From: Arthrobacter sp. FB24
GTDB lineage: Bacteria > Actinomycetota > Actinomycetes > Actinomycetales > Micrococcaceae
DNA length: 64,000 bases
Direction of reading: 5' to 3'
NCBI RefSeq assembly: GCF_000196235.1
Contig: NC_008538.1
Location: 51,508-115,507 of the forward strand
The position numbers and the translations under genes are program-made. A model generated the notes under the pieces. That model saw only the letters and a program-made list of their open reading frames with translations, searched no databases and was not told where the DNA came from. Shown here piece by piece: positions 9,301-17,096 of this stretch; the stretch's first letter is position 1, and each line of letters begins with the position of its first letter.

Positions 9301-11153
9301 AGTGCCTGGAGGACATCCCAGACGACCTTGTACTTCTTGTTGTCGTTCAGCGCGGTTTCCGGGTCTTCGGAGGCCGGAACCGCGATCGGCAGGATGATGT
9401 ACCCGTATTCCTTCCCTTCGGAGCGGCGCATGACACGGCCCACGGCCTGCACCACGTCGACCTGGGAGTTGCGGGGGTTCAGGAATAGCACCGCGTCCAA
9501 GGACGGGACGTCCACGCCTTCGGTGAGGCATTTGGCGTTGGACAGGATCCGGCACACGTTGCCCTTGGTTTCGTCCTGCAGCCAGTCCAGTTTCGCGGAG
9601 CGTTCGAGGACGTTGAACGTGCCGTCGACATGTTCGGCTTCCAGCTTCAACGCGTCGTCATCTTCGACCAGCAGTTGCCGGCCGATGAGTTCGAACTGTT
9701 CGGCCAGTTTCTTGGATTCCTTGATGTTCCGGGCGAACGCGACCGCCCTGTTCATAGGGGACGTATCTCCGATGGAGAGACGCTCGCCGTTGACGCCGCG
9801 CTTGGACAGGCCGTTCCAGCAGCCCACGATTCGGGCGGCGTCATCCAGGGACAGGTCTCCATTTTCTTGGAACAAGCCCTGGAAGGATCGGGACACCGCT
9901 TCCTCATTTACCGCCAGGACCAGGACCTTGTAATCGGAGAGGTGACCCATCTCTACGGCTTTACCGAAGCCCAGGTGGTGGAATTCCGGCCCGTAGACTG
10001 CGACATCATCCATGGAGTAAACGGCCACATCGTTCTCTGCCGCCTTCGCCTTCGAATCCTGCACATAGATCCGCGGCGTCGCCGTCATATACAGACGTTT
10101 CTTGGCGCGCAGGTAGGCCTGGTCGTGGACACGCACGAAGGCCGAGTCATCATGCTCCGCCTCCGTAATCCCCGTCGTCCGGTGTGCCTCATCGCAAAGG
10201 ATCACATCAAAGTCCGGCAGTCCGAGGGCCTGGGCCTGGGCGATGACGTCGATGGACTGGTAGGTAGAGAACACCACTGTGACCGCTTCCTGGCCGGTGC
10301 TGATGCTCGTCCGGTAGAAGAGTTTCTGCGGGTCCGTGGTGGCAGGGAACGCCAGATCGTGTACGGACACGTCCTCGTGTTCGCGGCGGCCGACCTTCGT
10401 GTCCGAACACACGGCCAGCGGCCGCAACGGAACGGTGGCCTGGGCCGTCCACTCGTTCAGCGTCTGCTGCAGCAGAGCTATGGAGGGCACCAGGAACAGG
10501 GCGGTACCGCCGACAGGAACCATTTCCTCGACGATCTTCAACGAGGTGTAGGTCTTGCCCGTGCCGCAAGCCATGATCAGCTTCCCGCGATCAGAGGTCT
10601 GAAATCCTGTGATCACATCGTCGATCGCATCGCGCTGATACTTGCGCGGTTCCTTACGATCGATCTGCCGCATTTCCTCGGGCCGGTCCAGATCAAACTC
10701 AGCCCAATCAATGGTCGAATCCGCCAGATCCTGCAGCCGCAACCTGGTCATCGGCTTCGACTGGCCCTCCAGTGCGGTTTCGGCGTGCTTGGACCACTTG
10801 TCCGTGGTGGAAACGACCAGACCGTAGGAGAAGTCGACCTTGCCGGCGGCCGTGAAAAAAGAATCGATGTGCTTCTTATCCAGTGTCCGTTGCGGATCAT
10901 AGAACTTACACTGGATCGCAGTCAGTTCCCCGGTGTAGCGGTCCTTCGCGACCAGATCGATCCCCGTATCCACCTGCCCTCTGCGGTCCGGCCACTCATC
11001 CCATAGCCACACATCGGAGAACTGATCCGAGTACTTGGGTTCCAACTGCAGATACCGCTTGAACAACCGCTCGAATTTCGTGCCCTTGTCCCGCTCATTT
11101 TTGGCGGAGAAATAGAGACGGTCGAGCAGCTGCTCGAAAGTGTTAGAACCCAT
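6312..11153 (-). CDS. Type ISP single-chain restriction-modification enzyme (nuclease-helicase-methyltransferase)
   Basis: About 1613 aa, close to the length of LlaGI/LlaBIII-type enzymes. Domain order is visible: an Mrr-like nuclease with D66 and the Q81-C82-K83 motif; a superfamily 2 helicase with Walker A CGTGKT (196-201), DEAH (321-324), TATP (357-360) and QAVGRVMR (569-576); a helical coupler; and an N6-adenine methyltransferase with DPFTGTGTF (885-893) and NPPY (1004-1007), followed by a target-recognition region. Such proteins methylate one strand of an asymmetric site and use ATP-driven translocation to cut unmodified foreign DNA. I chose ATG 11153; an upstream extension to 11732 would run through the oppositely oriented SRAP gene and is not credible. 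Start lies 63 bp from that divergent gene. All core motifs are intact, so it is probably active. Confidence 0.93.
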   Translation of the reverse strand: MGSNTFEQLLDRLYFSAKNERDKGTKFERLFKRYLQLEPKYSDQFSDVWLWDEWPDRRGQVDTGIDLVAKDRYTGELTAIQCKFYDPQRTLDKKHIDSFFTAAGKVDFSYGLVVSTTDKWSKHAETALEGQSKPMTRLRLQDLADSTIDWAEFDLDRPEEMRQIDRKEPRKYQRDAIDDVITGFQTSDRGKLIMACGTGKTYTSLKIVEEMVPVGGTALFLVPSIALLQQTLNEWTAQATVPLRPLAVCSDTKVGRREHEDVSVHDLAFPATTDPQKLFYRTSISTGQEAVTVVFSTYQSIDVIAQAQALGLPDFDVILCDEAHRTTGITEAEHDDSAFVRVHDQAYLRAKKRLYMTATPRIYVQDSKAKAAENDVAVYSMDDVAVYGPEFHHLGFGKAVEMGHLSDYKVLVLAVNEEAVSRSFQGLFQENGDLSLDDAARIVGCWNGLSKRGVNGERLSIGDTSPMNRAVAFARNIKESKKLAEQFELIGRQLLVEDDDALKLEAEHVDGTFNVLERSAKLDWLQDETKGNVCRILSNAKCLTEGVDVPSLDAVLFLNPRNSQVDVVQAVGRVMRRSEGKEYGYIILPIAVPASEDPETALNDNKKYKVVWDVLQALRAHDDRFEAMINKLDLNGNTNDKIDIITVADPFGPGDGPGEMPGSSDRPGPEALFHMANADEWRNAIFARMVRKVGDRRYWEQWAEDVKGIADRHIIRIRTILDGPDARVRDEFAGFLEGLRGNLNASISESDAIDMLSQHLITKPVFEALFEDYSFAAHNPVSQVMDSMVLVLEQYNLDSEVQNLEDFYRSVRVKAEGVGTAAGKQKIITELYEKFFKLAFPRTAESLGIVYTPVEVVDFILRAVDDVLKKEFGVSISDEGVHVLDPFTGTGTFVVRLLQSGLIKPEDLLRKYTQELHANELLLMAYYIAAINIEATFHGILTEQAVEQGRDADTVGYESFGGIVLTDTFQMTEDGDTLDEHVFTNNNDRVVKQNALDIRVIIGNPPYSVGQSSGNDNNANLKYPTLDESIRRSYVAQSTATNVNSLYDSYIRAIRWASNRVLNSEHGGVVCYVSNGGYIDGNTADGLRKTLTTEFHEIYVYNLRGNARGAGEQRRKEKDNVFGEGSKTTVAVLLLVKRPGAVAGCRLNYRDIGDYLDRKQKLAIVDEATLATIPWERLTPNVEGDWINQRDDIFETFTPIGSRAKEGIRIFNIFSRGLETGRDAWVYNSSRSAMAQNVDRHVSAYEADRSTIKPGLKTGTLATRVGQLTPRLNSNGMEISWTRSLRQSLARDEEVEYRESAIRTATYRPFNKQAVYYERKMNHEWSQLESIFPPSGENNFGFYIVGNGSAVPFGVLMTDLVPDLHVTGAGSGGQFFPRYSYTKPVHGDDLLSELTASPLDAEDGRTDNVTDAALADYRTFYGSCVSKDDIFYYVYGILHSPDYRERFAADLKRMLPRIPKIAGNDFHAFADAGRQLAALHIGYEDLDPFPLNERHTGLVLDADDYTRYAVIKMKYEGKAGSWDKTRIIYNGNITLEGIPVEVHEYMLGSRSALDWILERYRVKTDKDSGIVNDPNDWSRDHQEPRYIIDLIAKIVTLSLESNRIIGALPELAV

Positions 11154-11216
11154 GGGAACATCTTGCCCCACCCGGGTTGGCCTTCCGTTGAATGCGACGT
11201 GGGGCACAATGAATCC

Positions 11217-11921
11217 ATGTGCGGCAGATACGTGATGTCCAAGGCCACCGGGGACCTTCTCAGCCAGTTCGAGGCTAAGGAGATCGAAGGCAGCCCGCCG
11301 CCGCCCAGCTGGAACGTCGCTCCGACCCAGGACGTCCCCATCATCGCGGAACGCCTGGACGAGGGCGCCATGGATCGCCGGCTGTTGATCGCCCGCTGGG
11401 GTCTTGTTCCGTCCTGGGCCAAGGACATCAAGATCGGTTCGAAGCTGATCAACGCACGCAGCGAGTCGATCCTGGACAAGCCCTCGTTCCGCAAGGCTGC
11501 CGTCAAACGTCGGGCGCTGGTCCCGGCGGAGGGATATTACGAGTGGCAGAAGACCGAGGACGGGAAGAAGATCCCGAATTACCTCTACTCCGAAAATGAG
11601 AATGTGCTCGCCTTCGCCGGGCTGTATGAGTTCTGGCCGGACCCGTCCCTTCCCGAAGATGACCCACACCGGTGGCTGCTCAGCTGCACCGTCCTGACCA
11701 CGACGGCGCATGACTCCCTCGGGCACGTCCATGACCGGGCACCCGTCATCATTCCGCCAGGCATGTATGCCCAGTGGCTGGACCCCGACACGACGGACAA
11801 GGAAAAGGTGCAGGAGATCCTCGACGCCATCCCTGAACCGGTTCTGACGCCCCGGGTGGTCACCGACCGGGTCAACAGCGTGCGGAACAACGGCCCGGAA
11901 CTTATCGAGCCGGCCCCCTAA
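11217..11921 (+). CDS. SRAP (HMCES/YedK) family abasic-site DNA-protein crosslink protein
   Basis: The start ATG 11217 gives Met-Cys-Gly-Arg, placing the catalytic cysteine at position 2, as required in this family, in which Cys2 is exposed after methionine removal and bonds covalently to abasic sites in single-stranded DNA. Further hallmarks are WNVAPTQDVPII, RWGLVPSWAKD, NARSES, PAEGYYEW and the HDRAPVII segment with the active-site histidine. It is 234 aa, normal length. The gene diverges from the type ISP gene with only 63 bp between starts, so promoters are shared. It acts in the cytoplasm in protection or repair of abasic sites. The proximity of a translocating restriction enzyme may be accidental. 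Confidence 0.96.
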   Translation: MCGRYVMSKATGDLLSQFEAKEIEGSPPPPSWNVAPTQDVPIIAERLDEGAMDRRLLIARWGLVPSWAKDIKIGSKLINARSESILDKPSFRKAAVKRRALVPAEGYYEWQKTEDGKKIPNYLYSENENVLAFAGLYEFWPDPSLPEDDPHRWLLSCTVLTTTAHDSLGHVHDRAPVIIPPGMYAQWLDPDTTDKEKVQEILDAIPEPVLTPRVVTDRVNSVRNNGPELIEPAP

Positions 11922-12010
11922 TCACTGCTCTACTGTGTGCGGCCACCAAAGCCGTAATCGGCCGGAGGCGCGGCCGGGAGCTCTGGGAGGACATCTGGAG
12001 TGCACCCTTC

Positions 12011-13300
12011 CTAGGCTCCGTCCAGCGCGCCGCTTGAAATGAGCTCATGCAGATTTCGGTAGAGGTTGTCGGGTCGCCCTAGCCGTCTATTTGACTGCTT
12101 CATCTGCGAGATAGCTGAGCGTTCGCCGACGATGTGATCTGCATATCCTGCAGCACAGGTTAGGTAGATGAGGTCGGTGAGATCGTTGCCTTTCCACGCA
12201 GTCCCCCCATTAACCTGTTTCTCGTGCAATACCTCTCGATAAAGGCCAAGGCACGGCATTTGGACCAAGTCGTCCCGCCAGCCGCCATGGATCCACAGGT
12301 GTAGCTGGTCCACGTTGAGCCTTGCTGCCTGCGCGGCTACCGCGACCTCTTTGCGGACATCGTCAAGAAAGTAGACATCCGTGCTCATGCGCTTACCGTG
12401 GCTACCGCGCTCTTGGCCCGCCAACCAATCAGTGACGAATTGAAACTTCTCAACCCATTGCGGGGTCTCGCCTTGCTGAACGGGCTCGCGGCCCAGCATC
12501 ACGGACAAATGACTCGATATTGAGGTCATAGCATCCGCCGCCAGCTGCATGTCCTTGGGCAGAGGATCGTCGCCCCAGTCTTTGGGCACCGTACGGGACG
12601 AATGAATTGCGTTGGGCGCCAAGGTGAAGACTTCTGGCTCAACAGCAAGGATCTTGTCGCTGTATCTCTTCTCGAGACTCCGCTGCAGTTCACTTCTCCT
12701 CACCGTCAGCGGATCCTGCAGTTGCCACCCGCCACTGAGCTGGGCAATGGTAAGAGCCAAACGATACCTGCGCTCATTGTCCGACCACTTACATGTTTCA
12801 GCCATGTGAGCAGACGACAGAGGGAGGATGACCTTCCTAGCGAGGACGAGCTCGATCAACGTCTCGGCCGCCTCACGTTCAGCCACGGAAGAGATGCGGC
12901 CGGGGTTATAGATTGCGTTGGCTAGAGTGCTCCAGTCCTTCTGATCCAGGTAAATTACCTGCCGGCCATTTATCGGGGAGTGGCTTTGAAGCGTCGGCAG
13001 CTCAGCGCCAATGACGTCACCTCGCTCGGTTTCCAGCACGATCCGGTTCGCCAGCATGAAGTACGTGCTCTTTACGATCACCTCAGTCCGGGCTCTCGAT
13101 AAGGCCGTATTGGGGATGAAGGCCTCTTTGCCGTCCGATCGGACAAATCGACATACACCGGTTTGCCAATCAATTTCGACAAGGATCAAAGAAACACCCG
13201 CCGGTAGCGGGGAACCCAATGTTTCCGCGTTGCCACGTATGGACTCATCTTCGCTTTGAGCTGCTTGGCCCGACACTGGTCCTCCTTCGTTCCGCGACAT
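12011..13300 (-). CDS. Hypothetical protein with PIN-like domain, possible defence effector
   Basis: The 429-aa protein has an N-terminal ~100-residue beta-rich part (EIDWQTGVCRFVRSDGKEAFI) and then a region opening with VIYLDQKDWSTLANAI. This LDQ-x-x-W pattern, a later AHMAETCKW and the NDLTDLIYLTCAAGYADHIVGE block are arranged like the acidic residues of PIN-like nucleases (Asp early, Glu in the middle, Asp in a C-terminal helix, then a YADxxVGE strand). PIN-like proteins of this size are found in antiphage islands; they act as RNA or DNA nucleases in the cytoplasm. No partner gene is adjacent on this strand. It sits between SRAP and a decayed ligase. Function is inference. Confidence 0.6.
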   Translation of the reverse strand: MSRNEGGPVSGQAAQSEDESIRGNAETLGSPLPAGVSLILVEIDWQTGVCRFVRSDGKEAFIPNTALSRARTEVIVKSTYFMLANRIVLETERGDVIGAELPTLQSHSPINGRQVIYLDQKDWSTLANAIYNPGRISSVAEREAAETLIELVLARKVILPLSSAHMAETCKWSDNERRYRLALTIAQLSGGWQLQDPLTVRRSELQRSLEKRYSDKILAVEPEVFTLAPNAIHSSRTVPKDWGDDPLPKDMQLAADAMTSISSHLSVMLGREPVQQGETPQWVEKFQFVTDWLAGQERGSHGKRMSTDVYFLDDVRKEVAVAAQAARLNVDQLHLWIHGGWRDDLVQMPCLGLYREVLHEKQVNGGTAWKGNDLTDLIYLTCAAGYADHIVGERSAISQMKQSNRRLGRPDNLYRNLHELISSGALDGA

Positions 13301-13392
13301 ATAGCCTAGGCAGTGACGCCTCGCCTCTGAGCATATGGCCCGCCTTCAAGACGCTCCTACGCTCTTCCGAGGCCCTGCGAAATGGCTGCCTC

Positions 13393-13763
13393 TCACTGGC
13401 GATCAAAGGGTGATGAAATCGCGTCCGGATGCAACTCCGGACGTACGCGGAGGACGCGGAGTGGGTGGCGGAAGGACCTGCCTGACCAGGCCGTATCGAC
13501 GGAGACTTCCACTGCCACGGGTTCGACCAGGGTCAGCGCCACCGGTTCCTGTCGCGGTTGAACCGGTCCAGGGTGGTTCCTTTCACGGTCGTGGGCTAGG
13601 AATGGGTGCCGCGGGGAGGTTTCAGCCAGCGCGCAAGTTCCCGCGCAGCTGCCGTCTTCAACGGTGTGGATCTCCCGACGATCCGCAGCTCCCCGTCCAT
13701 GACCAGCCCGGCCACGACTTCCCGTGGTTCGGTGATCGGCCCGATGACTGGGCCGTGCCTGGC
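13393..13763 (-). pseudogene. Remnant of ATP-dependent DNA ligase, C-terminal part
   Basis: On the minus strand, 13763 to 13596 reads REVVAGLVMDGELRIVGRST and TAAARELARWLKPP before a TAG. A different frame, 13595 to 13393, then reads VALTLVEPVAVEVSVDTAWS and HPLRVLRVRPELHP. Both are typical of the C-terminal end of actinobacterial ATP-dependent DNA ligases, so this is a 3' fragment with at least one frameshift. The catalytic nucleotidyltransferase domain is absent. It lies directly downstream of the DUF6504-like gene. Positions 13301-13392 hold nothing else I can see. Confidence 0.65.
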
Positions 13764-14090
13764 TTAGGCGGCCGCGGCTCCGGCGTCGGTGATGCCGGCC
13801 AATAGCCACTGCTCCGACAGCGGATCGCGGCGCAGCTCGAAGGTACGCAGCGCCGAAGTGGAGGTCAGTCGGACCTGGACCTGCCAATGTTCGACGCTGA
13901 CCAGGTCCCCGCAGCCGACCGGTGCCCGCTTGGCCGTGTTCCACCAGTCCGCCCGGGCAAACCAGTGGACCGGCTCCGCCCCTACCGCCCAGATCCTGCC
14001 GTCATACCTGACGGCCAGGGGAATGCCCTTCGCGGTAAACCGGACCTGTACCGGCACATCCAGAGGGCTGTCAGTTGTTGCTCTTGCCAC
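13764..14090 (-). CDS. DUF6504-like protein, 108 aa
   Basis: The pattern of a variable-strand opening (VPVQVRFTAKGIPLAVRYDG), RIWAVGAEP, WFARADWW and a terminal TFELRRDPLSEQWLL resembles DUF6504 proteins. In actinobacteria these usually lie beside the ImuB/DnaE2 mutagenesis genes; here no polymerase is present, only a DNA-ligase remnant downstream. GTG 14090 overlaps the end of the upstream gene by 20 bp, so the two are probably cotranscribed and coupled. Role unknown, possibly in DNA damage response; inference only. Confidence 0.65.
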   Translation of the reverse strand: MARATTDSPLDVPVQVRFTAKGIPLAVRYDGRIWAVGAEPVHWFARADWWNTAKRAPVGCGDLVSVEHWQVQVRLTSTSALRTFELRRDPLSEQWLLAGITDAGAAAA

Positions 14091-14403
14091 GGGTCCGCTC
14101 TCCCAAATTCCTGTTCATCATTTCCTCCCGGCGGGTTACCGCCGAACTCCATACCCAGGTCCGGTACGTGACCGGCCCGTCCTTCCACGTCACTTCGGCC
14201 GCCTTCGCTGTCCAGGCAAAAACTTCGCCGTCCACCAGTTCCGCGCAGTTCGGGAACCGAATCCAGGCTTTCACTGGTATCCCTGGATACCCGTTCTTGA
14301 CCGGGAAGTGCTCGAAATCGAGCTCTTCCACGGTCAGCCCGATTGGGCCGGCCCGCCGTGCGTACTGCGCCTGCAGCGCGGTCGCAAAATCTTCGGAGGA
14401 CAT
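14071..14403 (-). CDS. Hypothetical protein, 110 aa
   Basis: No family recognised. The protein is soluble and contains aromatic-rich motifs (EHFPVKNGYPGIPVKAWIRF, AWTAKAAEVTWKDGP) and a basic tail. A stretch such as VFAWTAKAAEV...WVWSSAVTRR suggests a small beta-barrel-like fold. ATG 14403 begins a two-gene operon with the DUF6504-like gene, overlapping it by 20 bp. The next gene upstream is separated by a strong hairpin terminator. Confidence 0.65.
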   Translation of the reverse strand: MSSEDFATALQAQYARRAGPIGLTVEELDFEHFPVKNGYPGIPVKAWIRFPNCAELVDGEVFAWTAKAAEVTWKDGPVTYRTWVWSSAVTRREEMMNRNLGERTRGKSNN

Positions 14404-14440
14404 ACCACAACCTTAGAACATATATTCGAATAGACACGCC

Positions 14441-14475
14441 AAAGGATGGCGGCCAACGAATGGCCGCCATCCTTT
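14441..14475 (-). terminator. Intrinsic terminator, 15-bp perfect stem
   Basis: Arms 14441-14455 and 14461-14475 are perfectly complementary, with A3/T3 flanks, a 5-nt loop and TTTT on the plus side. It ends the small leftward genes at 14519-15161. Confidence 0.8.
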
Positions 14476-14518
14476 TCAGTATTAGAGAGGGGTCTGACAA
14501 AAGGACCAGGATTCTTCC

Positions 14519-14818
14519 CTACAGGCCCTTCGCGCCTTCGTCCGTGTCCTTTTCTATGCCTTTGATCGTGCGGGTCATGGCCCGCACGGAGTCCAGGTTT
14601 TCCTCCCAGCGGCTGCCATCACGCGTACAAGCACGAAATGACCTCACGCCGGCTTCCTGGGCGGCCTGCCGAAGCTCGGCCCACGCCTCTTCCAGGTCGG
14701 CAAGCTCTGCCGGGCCAAGTTCAGGACGTCCGTCCTCCACGGGCGCTGCCGCAGGGAAGGACTCAGCTGCAGCTGGTGTCCGACGCCGGCCAATAAAGTC
14801 TCGCAGTCGAAAAGCCAT
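14519..14818 (-). CDS. Small hypothetical protein, 99 aa
   Basis: ATG 14818 is chosen because AGAGGAGAT lies just upstream; an extension to 14878 has no such site. The protein begins MAFRLRDFIGRRRTP, has a low-complexity Ala/Pro stretch, and a charged helical centre (ELADLEEAWAELRQAAQEAG). No family is recognised. It overlaps the end of the zinc-ribbon reading frame upstream by about 55 bp, pointing to a short operon that ends at the 14441 terminator. Confidence 0.6.
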   Translation of the reverse strand: MAFRLRDFIGRRRTPAAAESFPAAAPVEDGRPELGPAELADLEEAWAELRQAAQEAGVRSFRACTRDGSRWEENLDSVRAMTRTIKGIEKDTDEGAKGL

Positions 14819-15161
14819 ATCTCCTCTTAGTAACCGGGTAGTCGAAGTCGTCGGACTCCGGGTTTTCCGCGATGGCAATATCCCTCAGGGCTTGTTCCTT
14901 TGTAACCTCTTGCCCCTGGGGATCCAGCAACGCCCAACGAAAGACCGGATCCGGGCCGGGCTGAACGACCCGCCGCACCCAACGGTAGCCGTGCTCTTTG
15001 AGCTTTTCCTTGTCGTCCCGGAACTGCTTGTCCTTTTCGATGGCCCGCTGCACCCTGGTTGCCGCGGATCAATCGGCGACGCACCGGCTGCAGACGTGCC
15101 GGCGGCCGTCGGCGCTGGGATCGACCATTTCCTTACAAGCTCCGCATCGTTTCAGCTCCAT
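14763..15161 (-). pseudogene. Zinc-ribbon protein gene interrupted by an in-frame TGA
   Basis: ATG 15161 begins MELKRCGACKEMV, followed by HVCSRCVAD: two C-x2-C pairs, a zinc ribbon. A TGA occurs at 15071-15069, and the same frame continues (SAATRVQRAIEKDKQFRDDKEKLKEHGYRW...) to a stop at 14763. Either the gene is a nonsense mutant, or it is split into a 30-aa zinc-ribbon peptide and a 96-aa protein starting at GTG 15053. The downstream part is well formed (VFRWALLDPQGQEVTKEQAL), so the one-codon explanation is preferred. Function unknown. Confidence 0.55.
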
Positions 15162-15234
15162 GCCCGCAAGCTACCAGAAGGGCCCGACGCTAGATGCTGG
15201 TCGGCTCTCTCGTGGCCGGGGCAGTGAAGGGCAG

Positions 15235-15648
15235 GCTCGCGGGGCTCGCCCTGGTTTCCGCTGCGCTCCAACCAGTTGAAGGGCGTCCGCTGGCGCGGCC
15301 GGCTGTTGGGTCCAGGGCGTGCCGTCGCAGAGCTCCGGACCCCCTGGCCCTGTGTGTCTACGACGCTTTTTGGCTGCTGTCCTGACGGATTGTACGTGTC
15401 CGCTCCGGCCCGTCTAGCCCCTCCTTCGTCGGGGCCTGCGGTTCAGGAAATGTCCCTGCGGCGCTCCTTCGTCGCTGATTTCCTCCGGGAATTTCCCGCC
15501 CCTTGCCCTGCGGGTAGACAGGCCTCCGTCGACCACAGCTCCGCAAGCTTCGCCAGCAGCCAAAAACAACGGGGGGAGAGGGGACGCTGGCCGGTCACCT
15601 AAGCCGCCCCACCCACCAACCCTTTCGGCAAAAAAGGAGCAACACCAC
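15235..15648 (+). repeat. Structured leader repeat, copy 1
   Basis: First of three long direct repeats that end at a ribosome binding site and ATG. The core (15281-15648) aligns with 16747-17096 and 18612-18976. It is closed by a 12-bp perfect inverted repeat, TTTTGGCTGCTG at 15368-15379 and its complement at 15554-15565, around nested weaker stems. The inner stem differs from copies 2 and 3 in both arms together (TCCC with GGGA instead of TCTTC with GAAGA). Downstream is the shared AACCCTTTCGGC and AAAAAAGGAGC site. Probably a promoter and folded 5' leader of the gene at 15649. Confidence 0.8.
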
Positions 15649-16080
15649 ATGAACGCAGTCACCAAGAGGACCGTGACCACCGTCGACACCGGCGAAACGG
15701 TCCACGATGTGCCCGTGCTCGTCGATTACCACATGAACGACGGCTACGACTGGATGGACGTCATTAGCGAACACGGCTGGGCCGTGATCCCCAGCTGGGG
15801 ATGTGATGGCTGGGACCTGGGCCAGTGGCCGTACGTCATGGTCGCCGCGATCCGTACCGCCGACGAGATCGGGAACCTGTTCGGCATGGCCACCTACTGC
15901 GAAGGCGACGTACGAACGACCTTCTATCGGACCAAGGCGAGGTTCTGGACCGCGATAAGTGAGCAGGCCTTCTTCCACTGGAAGAACGGACAGGCCCACG
16001 GCCCGGCAGACCTGCCCGAAGCCGCCGCCGAACTACCCAGCCGGTACCGGATGCCTTACGTCGTGCTGGACGCCGCCTAA
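15649..16080 (+). CDS. Hypothetical plasmid-type protein, 143 aa
   Basis: No family recognised. It is a soluble, acidic, tryptophan-rich protein (DYHMNDGYDWMDVI, WGCDGWDLGQWPYVM) without signal peptide. The start has an AAAAAAGGAGC ribosome binding site shared with the DUF4192 and ParB genes, because all three lie behind copies of the same leader repeat. This suggests the three are expressed together under one control. It is followed by the gene at 16158 after 77 bp. Confidence 0.75.
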   Translation: MNAVTKRTVTTVDTGETVHDVPVLVDYHMNDGYDWMDVISEHGWAVIPSWGCDGWDLGQWPYVMVAAIRTADEIGNLFGMATYCEGDVRTTFYRTKARFWTAISEQAFFHWKNGQAHGPADLPEAAAELPSRYRMPYVVLDAA

Positions 16081-16157
16081 CCAGCACTGACAACCGCTGT
16101 ACTGCCCGGCCGGAGCCGGGCAGTGCAGCGGCCAAACGACTTCAAAGGAGCTAGCAT

Positions 16158-16508
16158 ATGAGCAACGACACCACCGCCCCCAAGGGAATCACCGCCCTGA
16201 TCTACCGCGACGCCCTGGGTACGGACTTCTCGAACCGGGGCATCTCCGCCCGGGCTATGGAAGTAACCGTCATTGGCGAGGGCATCGACCCGGTTTTCGA
16301 GGCCACCGAGCAACGGCCCGCCGTCCGGCTCGTCAAAACTGAGACCTTCCACCGTGAGACCGTGATTCACGCCGAGCCGGTCATCCCGGAAGGTGAACCC
16401 GCACCGTGGTATATGTTCGGCGGCACGTTTATCTTCAGCAGTGACGCCAGGTTCCGCCGCGCAGCCGGACACTACGGAGCGGTCCCGCTGCACGACCGCC
16501 GCGAATAG
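16158..16508 (+). CDS. Hypothetical protein, 116 aa
   Basis: No family recognised. The start is well defined by CAAAGGAGCTAGCAT directly before ATG. The protein is soluble with alternating short strands (GITALIYRDALGTDF, AMEVTVIGEGIDPVFE, RPAVRLVKTETFH) and ends at HDRRE. It follows the 143-aa gene on the same strand and is probably cotranscribed with it; a GC-rich inverted repeat follows its stop. Confidence 0.7.
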   Translation: MSNDTTAPKGITALIYRDALGTDFSNRGISARAMEVTVIGEGIDPVFEATEQRPAVRLVKTETFHRETVIHAEPVIPEGEPAPWYMFGGTFIFSSDARFRRAAGHYGAVPLHDRRE

Positions 16509-16545
16509 GGCCGAGGGTGGCCGGTCTTTCGGGGCCGGTCACCGC

Positions 16546-16601
16546 GGGCGGTCCGCCGTCGTGGCCGGCTTTCGCTGGTGGTTGGCGGCGGCGGACCGCC
16601 C
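16546..16601. repeat. 13-bp inverted repeat GGGCGGTCCGCCG, copy 1
   Basis: Arms at 16546-16558 and 16589-16601 are exact complements with a 30-bp spacer. A matching element lies at 20417-20472, after parB, in inverse orientation. It may terminate transcription or be a partition or binding site. Confidence 0.6.
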
Positions 16602-16700
16602 ATCCCGCAGTAGCCAGGTGCCGGGGCGTCGGCCGTCGGCGGCAAGCCAAGGGTTGGCGGTGTCGTTGGGTTGTTCCTGGGCGCGTTGGTGAAAGAACAT

Positions 16701-17096
16701 GCTCGCTGGGCTCGCACTGGTTTGCGCTGCGCTTCAACCAGTTGATGGGCGTCCGCTGGCGCGGCCGGCTGTTGGGTCCAGTGCCGGCTCCGCCGTCCCT
16801 GGCCCTTTTGTGTCTACGACGTTTTGGCTGCTGTCCTGACGGATTGTACGTGCCCGTTCCGGCGCCTCTAGCCCCTCCTACGTCGGGGCCTGCGCCCCGG
16901 AAAGTCTTCTCCGGCGCTCCTTCGTCGCTTATTTCCTCCGAAGATTTTCCGGGTCTTGCCCTCACGGGTAGACGGGCCTGCACGGGCACAGCTCCGCAAG
17001 CTTCGCCAGCAGCCAAAACAACGGGGGAGAGGGGAGCTGGCCGGTCACTTGAACCGCCCCACCCACCAACCCTTTCGGCAAAAAAGGAGCAACACC
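16701..17096 (+). repeat. Structured leader repeat, copy 2
   Basis: Near-identical to copy 3 and recognisably related to copy 1; similarity to copy 1 begins about 46 bp further left (16701) than for copy 3. Closing stem 16822-16833 with 17007-17018. It leads into ATG 17097 through AAAAAAGGAGCAACACC. Confidence 0.85.

Noticed and set aside
11154..11732. Upstream extension of the type ISP frame to 11732
   Set aside because: It overlaps the SRAP gene on the other strand, whose coding signals are far stronger; ATG 11153 gives the normal N-terminus.
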